64,000 nt of DNA, from contig NZ_CP025938.1 of NCBI RefSeq assembly GCF_002893765.1, positions 1,612,001 to 1,676,000 of the forward strand, in the 5' to 3' direction. The notes beneath the pieces were generated by a model that worked only from the letters and a program-made list of their open reading frames with translations, ran no database searches and had not been told where the DNA came from. The position numbers and the translations under genes were made by a program. Below are positions 43,947-53,478 of this stretch, in pieces; the stretch's first letter is position 1, and each line of letters starts with the position of its first letter. The DNA is from Tamlana carrageenivorans (GTDB lineage: Bacteria; Bacteroidota; Bacteroidia; Flavobacteriales; Flavobacteriaceae).

Positions 43947-45616
43947 AAACCTAGTTTTCTGTTTAATTTTTTAATATAGCTATTTATATTTTCAAGATCG
44001 GTAACGGTTGTCACTTCCTTGGTTTTAGCTTTTTTGAAGGCTTTTAAGGCGGCCATATCAAAATCGTTTTTAAAATAATAAAGTCCTGTAAGATAATGCG
44101 CCTCCCAAAAGTTTGGGTTAGCCGATTGTAAGTTATGAAGCACCGAGAAATTTAATGTTTCATTTGTATTAAGGGCTTTTAAAACCTGTGCTTTTAGGAC
44201 TCTGTAGCGTTCGTAATTTTTATAAGCTTCGGTATATTGAAACGGATCTTTTTCAATGTTTAAGCGAGCACTTGCATAGCCTTGTTTTTCAGGATGTTTA
44301 AATACATCGTTTAAATTATAAGCGACAAATTCACCCAACTGATAGGGGTTAGACGATACCCAAACTAGTCTTTCTTTGGGTTTAAATACCACAGCATGAT
44401 GGGCAAGCAGCTGATTAAGCGCTTTTTCGTTTCCATAACCTATAGATTTTCCGTTAAGGCCTTCTTTGTTTCTTAAAATGGCCACCGCTTTTTGTGGAGT
44501 TAATTTGTCTTCAGCATTTAAAAGTTGCTCCATACGTTGGTAGCGGTACAGCGAATGACTTTCAACCATGTGTTTTTGGTTTATTTTGTCTTCCGCGTAA
44601 GCGTCACTTTGAAAATGGTTAGAACAAATAATTTGATTGCTGTTAGTGGCTTCAAAAACCCCAAAATTATCGGGAGAAACCTCAATAATAATCGCTTTAT
44701 TGTCTGCTGCGCTACCCACGAAAATAGATTCTGAAACAAAAACCTCTCGTTTTTTAGCTATGGCAATGGCCTCTTCTATGTTGGTGGCGTACTGCAATAT
44801 CTCTCGGTTTACTATAGAAATTGGGGTTTTAGCGATTAGTGGTACTTTCGATTTTCCGGCGTTTATGGTTACGGTAAGGCCGTGCTCGTTCATGCCTGAA
44901 ACGACACCTATCATACCACCCCATGAAATGGACATGAATTTATAACCTGTTTTGGGGTTTGTGAAGGCGATAATTTTGTCTTTGGCAAAGTCGTCGCCTG
45001 CATAAAAATCGAAGTTTCTACCTATAATAAGGCTGCCGTCCTTGGTTTTGTCGTTCCAAACGGCAAAAGAGGAACAACCAACCAAGGCGAGGTCTTGTAG
45101 GGCGTGTCCAATATCGTGAGCACCATGAAAATAAAGGCATCTTAAATAGGGTGAGGTGAAAACTGTACCCGCGTTTAAGGCGTATTTTGATAGGCCGTAA
45201 ATTTCAGATTTGTATTCATTATCAATATGTAAATACATTTTACGGTTGTACCAAGCCACAAAACGTTGCAAGAATTTTTGATTGGTTTCGGAAGGAACTA
45301 AGTCTTCTATTTTAGAAAGGAAATAGCGTTCTTGATTTTGAAACAATTCTCTGGTTAGGCTTCCTGTTATTAACCCTCTTTCGTAGGGGTCGCCTTCTAC
45401 ATACAACTCCCATAAACCTTGTTTGTTTTTGTTTAACCTGTTGTTTCCCAAAACAAATGAAGAATCATTTTTTTGGATGCGTTTAGGGATTGAATCGTTA
45501 TAATCGCTAACATAGGGCACATCCTGCAACGAGCTGGAAACACCACAGGAAGGTAAAACCAACATGATGCAAGCCAAACTCAAAACGTTATGTAGTAACC
45601 CTATTTTTTTATTCAT
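43943..45616 (-). CDS. Lipoprotein of the C45 (acyl-CoA:6-APA acyltransferase-like) family
   Basis: The 557-residue protein has a lipobox LPSC (C24). Its Ntn-hydrolase domain has the expected autoprocessing cysteine C181 in ALVGCSSFAVWNDKT, followed by GSLIIGRNFDFYAGDD and GMIGVVSGMNEHGLTVTIN. A helical repeat-like tail of about 90 residues follows. C45 enzymes cleave or transfer acyl groups on amines. In this cluster it could move an aryl or fatty acyl group, acting on the outer side of a membrane. Substrates are unknown. It is coupled to both neighbours. Confidence 0.82.
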   Translation of the reverse strand: MNKKIGLLHNVLSLACIMLVLPSCGVSSSLQDVPYVSDYNDSIPKRIQKNDSSFVLGNNRLNKNKQGLWELYVEGDPYERGLITGSLTRELFQNQERYFLSKIEDLVPSETNQKFLQRFVAWYNRKMYLHIDNEYKSEIYGLSKYALNAGTVFTSPYLRCLYFHGAHDIGHALQDLALVGCSSFAVWNDKTKDGSLIIGRNFDFYAGDDFAKDKIIAFTNPKTGYKFMSISWGGMIGVVSGMNEHGLTVTINAGKSKVPLIAKTPISIVNREILQYATNIEEAIAIAKKREVFVSESIFVGSAADNKAIIIEVSPDNFGVFEATNSNQIICSNHFQSDAYAEDKINQKHMVESHSLYRYQRMEQLLNAEDKLTPQKAVAILRNKEGLNGKSIGYGNEKALNQLLAHHAVVFKPKERLVWVSSNPYQLGEFVAYNLNDVFKHPEKQGYASARLNIEKDPFQYTEAYKNYERYRVLKAQVLKALNTNETLNFSVLHNLQSANPNFWEAHYLTGLYYFKNDFDMAALKAFKKAKTKEVTTVTDLENINSYIKKLNRKLGL

Positions 45617-45617
45617 G

Positions 45618-46493
45618 TTACCCTTGTTTTTTTAAGGTTTTTTCGGCCTTTTTGATACTGAGTTTCTCTTTGTAGTCCAACCATTTTTGTCCGTAAAAAT
45701 GACGCATCATATTATCGAAATGACGCATTATAAACACGTTATAAAGCATGGTTGCAAACTTTTTTGGACGTTTTGGTAAGGCTCTTAATGTCATTGAAAA
45801 GCCGCCATCGAGGTATTTGATGTAGTGCCAATAACCACTTGGCATATAAAGGGCATCGCCGTGTTTCATATCGGCTTGAATACCTTCGGCGTATTGTAAT
45901 GCTGGATAGCTTGTAAAATCGGGATTGTCCATATCAATTTTATCAATATTATGAATGGAAAAGGGTACTTGATACAGGTATTTAGATTGTTCTTGTGAAA
46001 AAAGAGTGACACTCTTATTGCCATGAAAATGAAAGTGCATGCTGTCTGGTAAATCAATATCGTAATGCATAAAAACTTTTGATTTGCCACCACCAAAAAA
46101 TAGAGCAGGCAACCGTTTAAAGAATTTTAATCCGATGTCGGGGTATTTAAAATCTTTAAGCAGTTCGGGCATACTGTCTAAAATATTATAAAAGAAGATA
46201 CGTAAATCGGTAGGTTCTGTTTTTAATATTTCGATGTATTCTTTTAGTTTAATTTCCTTTACTGGTGCATAAACGCTTTGTTTGCCTTTAGCGGGTTTGT
46301 TGTTGTATAAAGGGACTACTTGGTCTCCTGCGCGATCTTGGATGTAGTCTAAACTCCATTTCTCAAAAGCAGGCCAATCGGCAGTCAGGTTTTCAATTAA
46401 TACAGGGCGTTGTGGTTTGTAATAGTATTTAATAAAATCTGCTTTACTAATATTTTTAACTCTGGTAATAGGGGTTGTTTTAAATGTTCCCAT
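45618..46493 (-). CDS. Cupin-like (JmjC-type) Fe(II)/2OG oxygenase
   Basis: The 291-residue protein matches the Cupin_8 family of JmjC-like hydroxylases. The metal ligands H143 and D145 are in FMHYDIDLPD and H223 is in PSGYWHYIKY. The N-terminal RPVLIENLTADWPAFEKWSL is typical. It probably hydroxylates a small molecule or carrier-bound intermediate of the cluster. It is four bases after the FAD oxidoreductase and one base before the C45 gene. Confidence 0.85.
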   Translation of the reverse strand: MGTFKTTPITRVKNISKADFIKYYYKPQRPVLIENLTADWPAFEKWSLDYIQDRAGDQVVPLYNNKPAKGKQSVYAPVKEIKLKEYIEILKTEPTDLRIFFYNILDSMPELLKDFKYPDIGLKFFKRLPALFFGGGKSKVFMHYDIDLPDSMHFHFHGNKSVTLFSQEQSKYLYQVPFSIHNIDKIDMDNPDFTSYPALQYAEGIQADMKHGDALYMPSGYWHYIKYLDGGFSMTLRALPKRPKKFATMLYNVFIMRHFDNMMRHFYGQKWLDYKEKLSIKKAEKTLKKQG

Positions 46494-46497
46494 GCCT

Positions 46498-48042
46498 TTA
46501 AATTAAGGGGTTGTCATCAATTTTATTTGCTTCATGTATTTTATTTAATAAGGGTTCCATACCAACAATTTCAGAGCATGTTAGCACAGCACCAATGGTA
46601 ACGCCTAATATGCCATGCATATTTAAACTTTGACCAGTAAATAAAAGGTTTTGTATTTTAGTTCGTGGCGATACAAAGGATTTTAGTGGGCTGTTGGCAT
46701 CTTTTACATAGCCATACATCGAACCCTTATTAGAACCAATATAATCACGATAAGATAGTGGGGTAGAGGTGTAGATCTTTTCTATACAATCTCTAATATT
46801 TGGAAACTTCTTCTCTAATTCCTTTATGAGGATTTCTGCTTTTTCTGCTTTAAATTCTTCGTAGGTTTGACCTCTTTTGTTTTTGTTAACTACGGTATTA
46901 ACGGTGTTTTCCCAAGGTTTAACTTCTTCGTAACGCATGTACGTTAAAACCGTGAGGCTATCGCTGTATTCGACTGTTTTTTTACTTACACCCATCGAAA
47001 CCATATACCCATTGGGCCAACTATTGTTCGTGTAATCCTGACTGGTCCAAACCTTTTCTCGGTTTTTAAAATGGTAGTAATTCCGATTTTGATATTTAAA
47101 AGAATTTGGTTTTAAAACGATATATAGGCTAAAACCAGCAATAGTACTTTCAATGTTTTTAATTCTTTTAGTGTAAACTTTTTTAAATTTATCTTCTCCA
47201 ACCAGCTGAAGGGTTAATTTAGGTTCGATGTTAGAAATGAATATATCTCCTTTAATTTCATCCCCTTTTTTGGTAAACACCGAGGTGATTTTTTTGTCTT
47301 CATAACCAAATTTTACAACTTCTTGGTGGTTGTAAGCTTCGCCATGATTTTCTTTAAGCCTTCTAATTAAAAGTTTAGAGATTTGGCTGCCCCCATTTAT
47401 ACATCTGTAAGCGCTTTCTATATACGAGTTTACCGTTAAGGCATGCACATAAAAAGGTGTGCGGTCTGGGTCTCCAGCGTATAAAAAGTTTGTGCCTGCT
47501 AGTACGGCACGTAAGGTTTCATTGGTTGTTAAGGAGTCGATATAGTCTTTGGCTTTTAAGCTAAAAATATCAGAATTTTTATAATAAGGTTTTCCGTGTT
47601 TTAATCGGTATAAAGGAAATTTTCCGCAAAACTCTTTCAGTTTATCACAATAGGTATTCATGGCTTTTTCTTCATCAGGAAACTGAGAGACCAGTTGTTT
47701 CATGAATCTTTCATAGCCTTGAGCATGTTTGTATTCGGTGCTATCGTTGCCAAAAGTGACCACATCAAAAGCATCTTCATCTAACTTCTTCAGCTTTAAT
47801 TCATCCATAATACCGAGATAATTAAAATACTGATATAAGTTTTGTCCAGCGCTTAAACCACCAATATAATGTACGCCAGTATCGAAAATGGTTTTGTCTC
47901 TAACAAAGGTTTGTAAATTGCCTCCGTATTGGTTGTTTTTCTCTAAAACGCAAACAGTATAGCCTTCTTTAGCTAAAATATTGGCCGAGACCAATCCGCC
48001 TAATCCACTTCCTATAATAACAACATCGTAATGTGATTTCAT
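46498..48042 (-). CDS. CrtI/RetSat-like FAD-dependent oxidoreductase
   Basis: The 514-residue protein starts with the dinucleotide motif VVIIGSGLGGLVSANILAKE and GGNLQTF, and has the C-terminal FAD motif TGQSLNMHGILGVTIGAVLT. It resembles the phytoene desaturase and retinol saturase group, which change double bonds in long apolar chains. In this cluster it could desaturate or saturate an acyl or polyene chain. It begins two bases after the MMPL gene ends. Confidence 0.87.
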   Translation of the reverse strand: MKSHYDVVIIGSGLGGLVSANILAKEGYTVCVLEKNNQYGGNLQTFVRDKTIFDTGVHYIGGLSAGQNLYQYFNYLGIMDELKLKKLDEDAFDVVTFGNDSTEYKHAQGYERFMKQLVSQFPDEEKAMNTYCDKLKEFCGKFPLYRLKHGKPYYKNSDIFSLKAKDYIDSLTTNETLRAVLAGTNFLYAGDPDRTPFYVHALTVNSYIESAYRCINGGSQISKLLIRRLKENHGEAYNHQEVVKFGYEDKKITSVFTKKGDEIKGDIFISNIEPKLTLQLVGEDKFKKVYTKRIKNIESTIAGFSLYIVLKPNSFKYQNRNYYHFKNREKVWTSQDYTNNSWPNGYMVSMGVSKKTVEYSDSLTVLTYMRYEEVKPWENTVNTVVNKNKRGQTYEEFKAEKAEILIKELEKKFPNIRDCIEKIYTSTPLSYRDYIGSNKGSMYGYVKDANSPLKSFVSPRTKIQNLLFTGQSLNMHGILGVTIGAVLTCSEIVGMEPLLNKIHEANKIDDNPLI

Positions 48043-48044
48043 TC

Positions 48045-51000
48045 TTAAATGGCTGTTTTAGTTAAAACTTTAATGTTTTCATTTTGATAGCTCAATTGAA
48101 ATCCTAAACTAATTAAATTGGGTGTCTCCAGTTGCCTACTGCTATTCAATAGAATAATCTGATTGAGATTATTAAGAAAAGGTTTCAGCATATTTTCATG
48201 AGTTATTTGCCTGGAATTTAAAATTAAAACTTTTGCCTGAAATGCCCCTAAGGCTTCGACGCTATTTGTACAGGTTATTTGACGTGTTTTGGTGATATAA
48301 GTGTTTTGAATAGTACCCCTATTTTTTGAATTTTCAATATAAGAAAAGATCTTTCGGTCTGTCGAATGTAATGCTAATAGGAGGCTTAATTGCCCGGCAT
48401 CGTTAGTAATATGTGCAATTGAGGTTTTAAGTTCAACGTGATTTAAAATCTGGTAGTAATCGTTTTGGTGTGTCTTTATATCTAAGCGCACTTTTTTATA
48501 AAGCGCCTGTCCTTTATAGCGATAATCGTCTAAAAGCATTTTATGAAAGTAGGTTGGGCCTTCTTTTTCCTTTCTAAATCTATGGAATTCCTTTCTAAAA
48601 TAGGCGCCTATTTGTTTGGCGTGTTGCGAATAGTTGTCTCCAAAGGCCTTGTTGTTTGGTGTGATGCGATCTAATATTTTAATATTAAGATGGCCTTCTC
48701 TTATAACCGATTCGCCTTTAGGTATAATTTCCGAATTACCGTGAATAAGCACCGGAATAATATCCAAATTGAATTGCTGGGCAAGGTAAAAAGCGCCTTT
48801 ATGAAAGCGTTTAATTTTATGAGTTGTAGAGCGTGTTCCTTCAGGAAAAGCCATTAGGGTGTAACCTTGATCTACTTTTTCTTTTAAATGCTCGAGCCCC
48901 TTGTTTATACCATTCGATACGGGGTAAAACCCAGCCAATTGTACAGCTTTCCCGAAAATGGGCGAGTTATAAACCCAATCGTTTACCAAAAATATAATTT
49001 TAGGGTGTAACATACCAATAGCCAAAATGTCTAAAAAAGAACTGTGATTCGCGATGATAATGCCTTGCTTTTTAAAATCCTCTTCCGGTTCATTACTAAT
49101 GCTTTTAATGATAAATGGGTAGGAGTCTAATACAGATTTCATAAATTTTGAAATGCATTTATGAAACCAGTTCATCTTGGTATTTTTTGGCAAAGGGATT
49201 ATTTTTATGAAGGCCACACTAAAAAGTGAGAGCAGAAAACCTCCCAAACCAAAGTAGGTAAACGATAGAATGGAGTGTACTAATACCTTTAGAGAAACAG
49301 GTCGTTTATTGGGGCTGCCAATAAACAGTTTAAATAAAATTGGTTGAATGGTAAACGCTACAAGCATGGCAGATAAAATGCCTATTAAACAAACCAATGA
49401 TATGGAGTGTAGAGCAGGGTGTTTGGCGCATATTAAAACACCAACACCTAAAATAGTCGTAATTACCGATAGTAAAATAGAGGTTTTATGTGTTGGCAAC
49501 GCCTTTACGCCAGTACGACACTCTTGAAGCAAGCCATTGGTTATAAAGATGCAGTAGTCTATGCCTAAACCAAAAATAAAGGTTGAAATGATGATATTGA
49601 AAATGTTAAATTCAATATAAAAAAAGCCCATAATGCCAATGGTTAATAACCAGGTTAGGCAAATAGGGAAGGCGGTGACTAAGGTTAGTGAAAAGCTTCT
49701 GTATGACACCAATAAAATGATTAAAATCACGATAAGGGAATAACCAATAAGCTTATTAAAATCACTTTTAAGATGGCCCAGAAGGTTTTCATTCATTTGC
49801 TTTCTGTCTATGATAACTACATGCTCTTGGTTTTTAAAGCGGTTTAAAATAGGAGCCTCATTTTTTACTTTTACCAAAGTTGTAATGGTCGTGAAATGGT
49901 TTTCTGTGGTTAAATAATCATCTACAGAAAACGATTTTAAAACTTTATAATCCGTGCTTTTTAGGGGTTTGAAATCTTTTTCTAATAGATTATAGAAGGC
50001 TTGAAAGGTTGAAGGTTTAAATCCTAAGGCGTTTCCGCTTTCAATAAAATTATTTTTGGTGATGTTAATGGTTTGTTCATCCCAAAAGGCATTCCAGCGG
50101 GCCATTTGTTTTTGTTGTTGTTTTTCCGAATGGACTAAGGTGCTTAACGAGCTATAGTTGATGAGGGCCTTACTGTTTTTTAAATCCTCTAGTTCGTTTA
50201 AAACGGCTTCATTAACTTGTAAAGTGTTTTCTTCGGAAGTGCCATAAGCGGCAATATACAGCGATTTAGAACTGCTGTTAATGAGGGTGTCTAAACGGGC
50301 TTCTGAAGCTTTTAAATGCTCAGGCTGATAATTAAGTTGGGTAAGGTCGTTGTTGAATTTCACCGTATTGTAGGCAAAAAGGCTTGCTATACACAGTAAA
50401 ATTACAGTGATTACGGCCCACTTTTTTTGGTGCAGGTTATAGGAAGCAATTTTATCTAACAAGGTATTTCTATGCGTCTTGGTGGCAGTTTTGCGATAGA
50501 CATTCGGAATAAATAATAAAGCAAAAACCGACGATCCCAAAACACTAATGGCAGCAAAAATGCCTAAATCTTGTAGGGCTTGAGAGTTGATAAAAAGCAG
50601 ACATAAAAAGGCTAAGGCCGTGGTTAAGCTGCTCATTAAAATGGGTTTGGTAATCTCTGTATATAGGTTTTTTACATCGTTTTTGTTTCTAAGGTGTGTT
50701 AGTATATGCAACGAATAATCTAACGTCACGCCTAAAAGTACAGAGCCAATACCTAAGGAAATAGCCGAAATTTTTTCACGGATGAGAAACAGCAACCCAA
50801 TGGCTAGTAAACCTCCAAAAATAGTGGGCACAAATAAAATGATAGGCACACTCAGTTTTCTGTAAAATATGATGAAAATAAGCAGCAATACTGTTAAGGA
50901 GATACCTATGGTTAACTTGATGTCTTTTTTTATTTGGTTGGCATTGGCAACCGCGATTAAAAGGCCTCCAAAATACTCGCACTGTACTTGGCCCTTAAAA

Positions 51001-51725
51001 GTCTCATTTAATTGGCTATTGGTTTGATATAAATTTTCGGCAAACAAGGTGTTTTTTGAGGTTTCGTTGGCGTCTAAAACCGGAGTGATAAATAATAGAA
51101 TATGTGATTGATCTTCACTTACTAAAAAGCCATTTTGTAAGGTGAAATCGCCGCCAAAGCTTAAATCCTGTAACTTTTTTAAGGCGGTTAGGGAAAGACC
51201 TAAGGGGTCCTTCAAAATTAAATCCTTAGCCATAAAACCTGAAGGTGAAATTAAGGTTTTATAGTTTTGAATAGTAGTAGCCTTAATGCTGTCTTCATTT
51301 ATTTTTTGTGCTAAAAGCGTGTAGTCATTCTCGTCTAAAAACAAGGGCAGGTTGTTGTAAACAAAATCGATGGTATTTTGCATGTCGGTATTGTCAAACC
51401 GGCCTTGAATGTTTTTAATATAGGGTTCCGAATTTTTTGTAACACTATCTATAAATTGGGAGGCATATTGGGTAAGTTCATCTACCGAAGCTTCAGGCGT
51501 TTTGCTAATGTGAACGATAATTTTATCGGTAAAATTTACTTGGCCTAAAACCTTGTGTAAATCGGAATTAGCTTCGGTGGTTGGAATGAGTTTACTTATG
51601 TCTTCTTCAAATTCAATTTTTGAAGCGGTGAAGATTAAAGTTGAAAATAAAAGGAGTAATAGCCCGAAACCCCACGCTTTTCTAGCGTGTATATAGGCGT
51701 ATATGTTGTAAAATAGCTTATGCAT
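48045..51725 (-). CDS. MMPL-family exporter fused to PlsC-like acyltransferase
   Basis: The 1226-residue protein has an RND/MMPL exporter part (about 1-800) with two blocks of membrane helices (about 15-35 plus 270-410, and 435-455 plus 665-800) and two large periplasmic domains. A PlsC domain follows, with catalytic NHSSFLDILAIG (about residue 893) and FPEGTRSTTHK (about 959). A C-terminal region of about 160 residues has no motif I recognise. It probably acylates and exports the cluster product. The start overlaps the glycosyltransferase gene by eight bases. Confidence 0.88.
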   Translation of the reverse strand: MHKLFYNIYAYIHARKAWGFGLLLLLFSTLIFTASKIEFEEDISKLIPTTEANSDLHKVLGQVNFTDKIIVHISKTPEASVDELTQYASQFIDSVTKNSEPYIKNIQGRFDNTDMQNTIDFVYNNLPLFLDENDYTLLAQKINEDSIKATTIQNYKTLISPSGFMAKDLILKDPLGLSLTALKKLQDLSFGGDFTLQNGFLVSEDQSHILLFITPVLDANETSKNTLFAENLYQTNSQLNETFKGQVQCEYFGGLLIAVANANQIKKDIKLTIGISLTVLLLIFIIFYRKLSVPIILFVPTIFGGLLAIGLLFLIREKISAISLGIGSVLLGVTLDYSLHILTHLRNKNDVKNLYTEITKPILMSSLTTALAFLCLLFINSQALQDLGIFAAISVLGSSVFALLFIPNVYRKTATKTHRNTLLDKIASYNLHQKKWAVITVILLCIASLFAYNTVKFNNDLTQLNYQPEHLKASEARLDTLINSSSKSLYIAAYGTSEENTLQVNEAVLNELEDLKNSKALINYSSLSTLVHSEKQQQKQMARWNAFWDEQTINITKNNFIESGNALGFKPSTFQAFYNLLEKDFKPLKSTDYKVLKSFSVDDYLTTENHFTTITTLVKVKNEAPILNRFKNQEHVVIIDRKQMNENLLGHLKSDFNKLIGYSLIVILIILLVSYRSFSLTLVTAFPICLTWLLTIGIMGFFYIEFNIFNIIISTFIFGLGIDYCIFITNGLLQECRTGVKALPTHKTSILLSVITTILGVGVLICAKHPALHSISLVCLIGILSAMLVAFTIQPILFKLFIGSPNKRPVSLKVLVHSILSFTYFGLGGFLLSLFSVAFIKIIPLPKNTKMNWFHKCISKFMKSVLDSYPFIIKSISNEPEEDFKKQGIIIANHSSFLDILAIGMLHPKIIFLVNDWVYNSPIFGKAVQLAGFYPVSNGINKGLEHLKEKVDQGYTLMAFPEGTRSTTHKIKRFHKGAFYLAQQFNLDIIPVLIHGNSEIIPKGESVIREGHLNIKILDRITPNNKAFGDNYSQHAKQIGAYFRKEFHRFRKEKEGPTYFHKMLLDDYRYKGQALYKKVRLDIKTHQNDYYQILNHVELKTSIAHITNDAGQLSLLLALHSTDRKIFSYIENSKNRGTIQNTYITKTRQITCTNSVEALGAFQAKVLILNSRQITHENMLKPFLNNLNQIILLNSSRQLETPNLISLGFQLSYQNENIKVLTKTAI

Positions 51726-52914
51726 TAACTACCGATTCTTTTTTCTTTTGAAGCCCAGAAAAAAGCAAATAACTTAACGGTCCAACAATAATAGCTGCTA
51801 TGGTAGCTAAACTGAAACTCCCTATAATGTATGTTTTGAGGTGTTTTAGGACTTCAAGATTTCGGTTCATGTCATTAATATTAAAGGTTTCTTCTTGGCC
51901 TAAAATAAAATTTCCTAATACAAAACTCACAAACACAATAAAAGGGATGAAAGGTGGTATACTTATATTAGAAAAGGTAAAAGCAATGGCCTTATTCAGT
52001 TTGAAAACTACCGATAAAAAAATCACCAAAACCGAATGTAAACCCCACAAAGGTGTTAGACCAATAAACACACCTAAAGTTAGTGATAAGGCCTTTTTTT
52101 TAGGCGAGTCGTTCTGACTAATAAAGTCTTCAATCACATAGCGTTTAATTCCTTTTTTTTTTAGTTTTCTGAAGAAATCCCTGGGTTTGATATATAAAAA
52201 GGTGAGTATCACAAACCATGTGTTTAAGATGCTAATGCGTGTAAAATCTTTAAAAGGCCGAAAATGTGACACGCGCTCTGCTTCATCATATAAAATGTTA
52301 ATAGGAATGTTTTTTACCGCGGTGCCTTTCCAAGCAGCTCTTACAATAATTTCAATTTCAAATTCAAATTTTGAGGTGTAGAATCTCAAATTTTTCAAAT
52401 GACCAATAGGATATAGGCGGAAGCCCGATTGGGTGTCTTGTAACTCAATTCCCGTTTCTAACTTATACCAAAAATTTGAAAATTTATTTCCGAAACTGCT
52501 TTTCTTGGGAACACCTTCTTGGTTCATGTTACGGGAGCCAATTAACAACAGGTTTTTGTTGTTACTTTGTTTTAAAGTTTCTAAAAAAACGGGAATGTCC
52601 TCTGGGAAATGTTGCCCGTCCGAATCAATGGTTATCGCGTACTCGTAACCTAAGCGTAAGGCTTCTTGGAACCCAGCTCTTAACGCCTGACCTTTGCCTT
52701 TGTTTTCTGGAAAATGAATTTGATTTAAATTCGGGTACTGTTTAATAATCTCAGCCGTGTTATCGGTAGCGCCATCATTTACAATAATGATATGGTTGGA
52801 GTGTTTTAAAACCCCGTCAATAACCTTTTGCAACGTGTTTTGGTTGTTATAGGTAGGTATAATTACGCAACAAGGCAATTGGTTTGGCTTCGTTTGTACT
52901 ACAGTCTCTTTCAT
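51718..52914 (-). CDS. Glycosyltransferase family 2 fused to DUF2062
   Basis: The 398-residue protein has a GT-A domain with CVIIPTYNNQNTLQKVIDGV, IIVNDGATDNT and the metal-binding TIDSDGQHFPED (about residue 98). It has also the QDTQSGFRLYP motif. From about 265 a DUF2062 membrane domain follows (TLGVFIGLTPLWGLHSVLVI). It resembles dolichol-phosphate-mannose-synthase-like enzymes and may glycosylate the cluster product or a lipid carrier. The TTG at 52941 is in frame but the ATG at 52914 is the better start. It opens the second transcription unit. Confidence 0.88.
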   Translation of the reverse strand: MKETVVQTKPNQLPCCVIIPTYNNQNTLQKVIDGVLKHSNHIIIVNDGATDNTAEIIKQYPNLNQIHFPENKGKGQALRAGFQEALRLGYEYAITIDSDGQHFPEDIPVFLETLKQSNNKNLLLIGSRNMNQEGVPKKSSFGNKFSNFWYKLETGIELQDTQSGFRLYPIGHLKNLRFYTSKFEFEIEIIVRAAWKGTAVKNIPINILYDEAERVSHFRPFKDFTRISILNTWFVILTFLYIKPRDFFRKLKKKGIKRYVIEDFISQNDSPKKKALSLTLGVFIGLTPLWGLHSVLVIFLSVVFKLNKAIAFTFSNISIPPFIPFIVFVSFVLGNFILGQEETFNINDMNRNLEVLKHLKTYIIGSFSLATIAAIIVGPLSYLLFSGLQKKKESVVNA

Positions 52915-52959
52915 TAATGGTTGGCATTTGATTGATGCCAATCAAATAGGTGTTTTTTA

Positions 52960-52967
52960 CAAATATA
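52960..52967 (-). promoter_or_regulatory. -7 promoter box of the second cluster unit
   Basis: On the minus strand this reads TATATTTG, a TAnnTTTG match 45 bases before the glycosyltransferase ATG. It supports independent transcription of the genes from 52914 to 42657. Confidence 0.45.
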
Positions 52968-52998
52968 ATATTATAGCCTATATAACATAAAATATGCC

Positions 52999-53085
52999 TT
53001 ATAATTCGAGTACATCGTCATAAAAATGATGTGCTCCTGGAGTGTATCTAACCCCGTTGAATCTTTGATATAATGGTTTTAGCAT
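52999..53085 (-). CDS. Possible 28-residue peptide or gene remnant
   Basis: A minus-strand ORF encodes a protein-like sequence beginning MLKPLYQRFNGVRY and ending HHFYDDVLEL. Its ATG lies six bases after a TACATTTG promoter box (53092-53099), so the transcript would be leaderless. It sits between the terminator of the first unit and the start of the second. The composition looks like real protein, but it may be the end of a lost gene. I do not recognise it. Confidence 0.35.
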   Translation of the reverse strand: MLKPLYQRFNGVRYTPGAHHFYDDVLEL

Positions 53086-53091
53086 TAAATG

Positions 53092-53099
53092 CAAATGTA
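53092..53099 (-). promoter_or_regulatory. -7 promoter box before the 28-codon ORF
   Basis: On the minus strand this reads TACATTTG, a TAnnTTTG match that ends six bases before the ATG of the small ORF. No -33 box is clear. Confidence 0.35.
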
Positions 53100-53169
53100 C
53101 TAGAAACCTATCATTTTAAATCGCTTTTGGTATGCCTAAATATGGATTGATGATTTGAAGGATAGGATC

Positions 53170-53205
53170 CCATAAAAAAAGCATCTATTGAGTGAATAGA
53201 TGCTT
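53170..53205 (-). terminator. Terminator of the first cluster unit
   Basis: AAGCATCTATT and AATAGATGCTT form an 11-base perfect stem with a five-base loop, followed on the minus strand by a T run. It lies 24 bases beyond the ACP stop. Confidence 0.9.
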
Positions 53206-53228
53206 AATAGTATTATGGTTTAAAGTAT

Positions 53229-53471
53229 TTACTTTAGTTTATTTTCAATAAGATTGTAGAAATCTTGCAGTGTTGTTACATTTATAAAATCATCACCTAC
53301 TAGTTTTACACCAAAATTAGATTCAATGGCTACTACTAAATCAACAAAATCTAAACTATCTAGTTCTAGGGTTTCTTTTAAATTTGCTGAAGGCGTGATG
53401 TCCTCCGATTCTACTTCAAACTCATCAATAAGAAAGTCGTTTATTTTTTCAATAATAACTTCTTTTTCCAT
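53229..53471 (-). CDS. Acyl carrier protein
   Basis: The 80-residue ACP has the phosphopantetheine serine S39 in LELDSLDFVDLVVAIE. It should carry the growing chain for the ketosynthase and ketoreductase next to it. It is distinct from a housekeeping ACP by its location in this pathway cluster. It follows the KS gene by seven bases and is the last gene before the terminator. Confidence 0.93.
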   Translation of the reverse strand: MEKEVIIEKINDFLIDEFEVESEDITPSANLKETLELDSLDFVDLVVAIESNFGVKLVGDDFINVTTLQDFYNLIENKLK

Positions 53472-53478
53472 CTGTATT

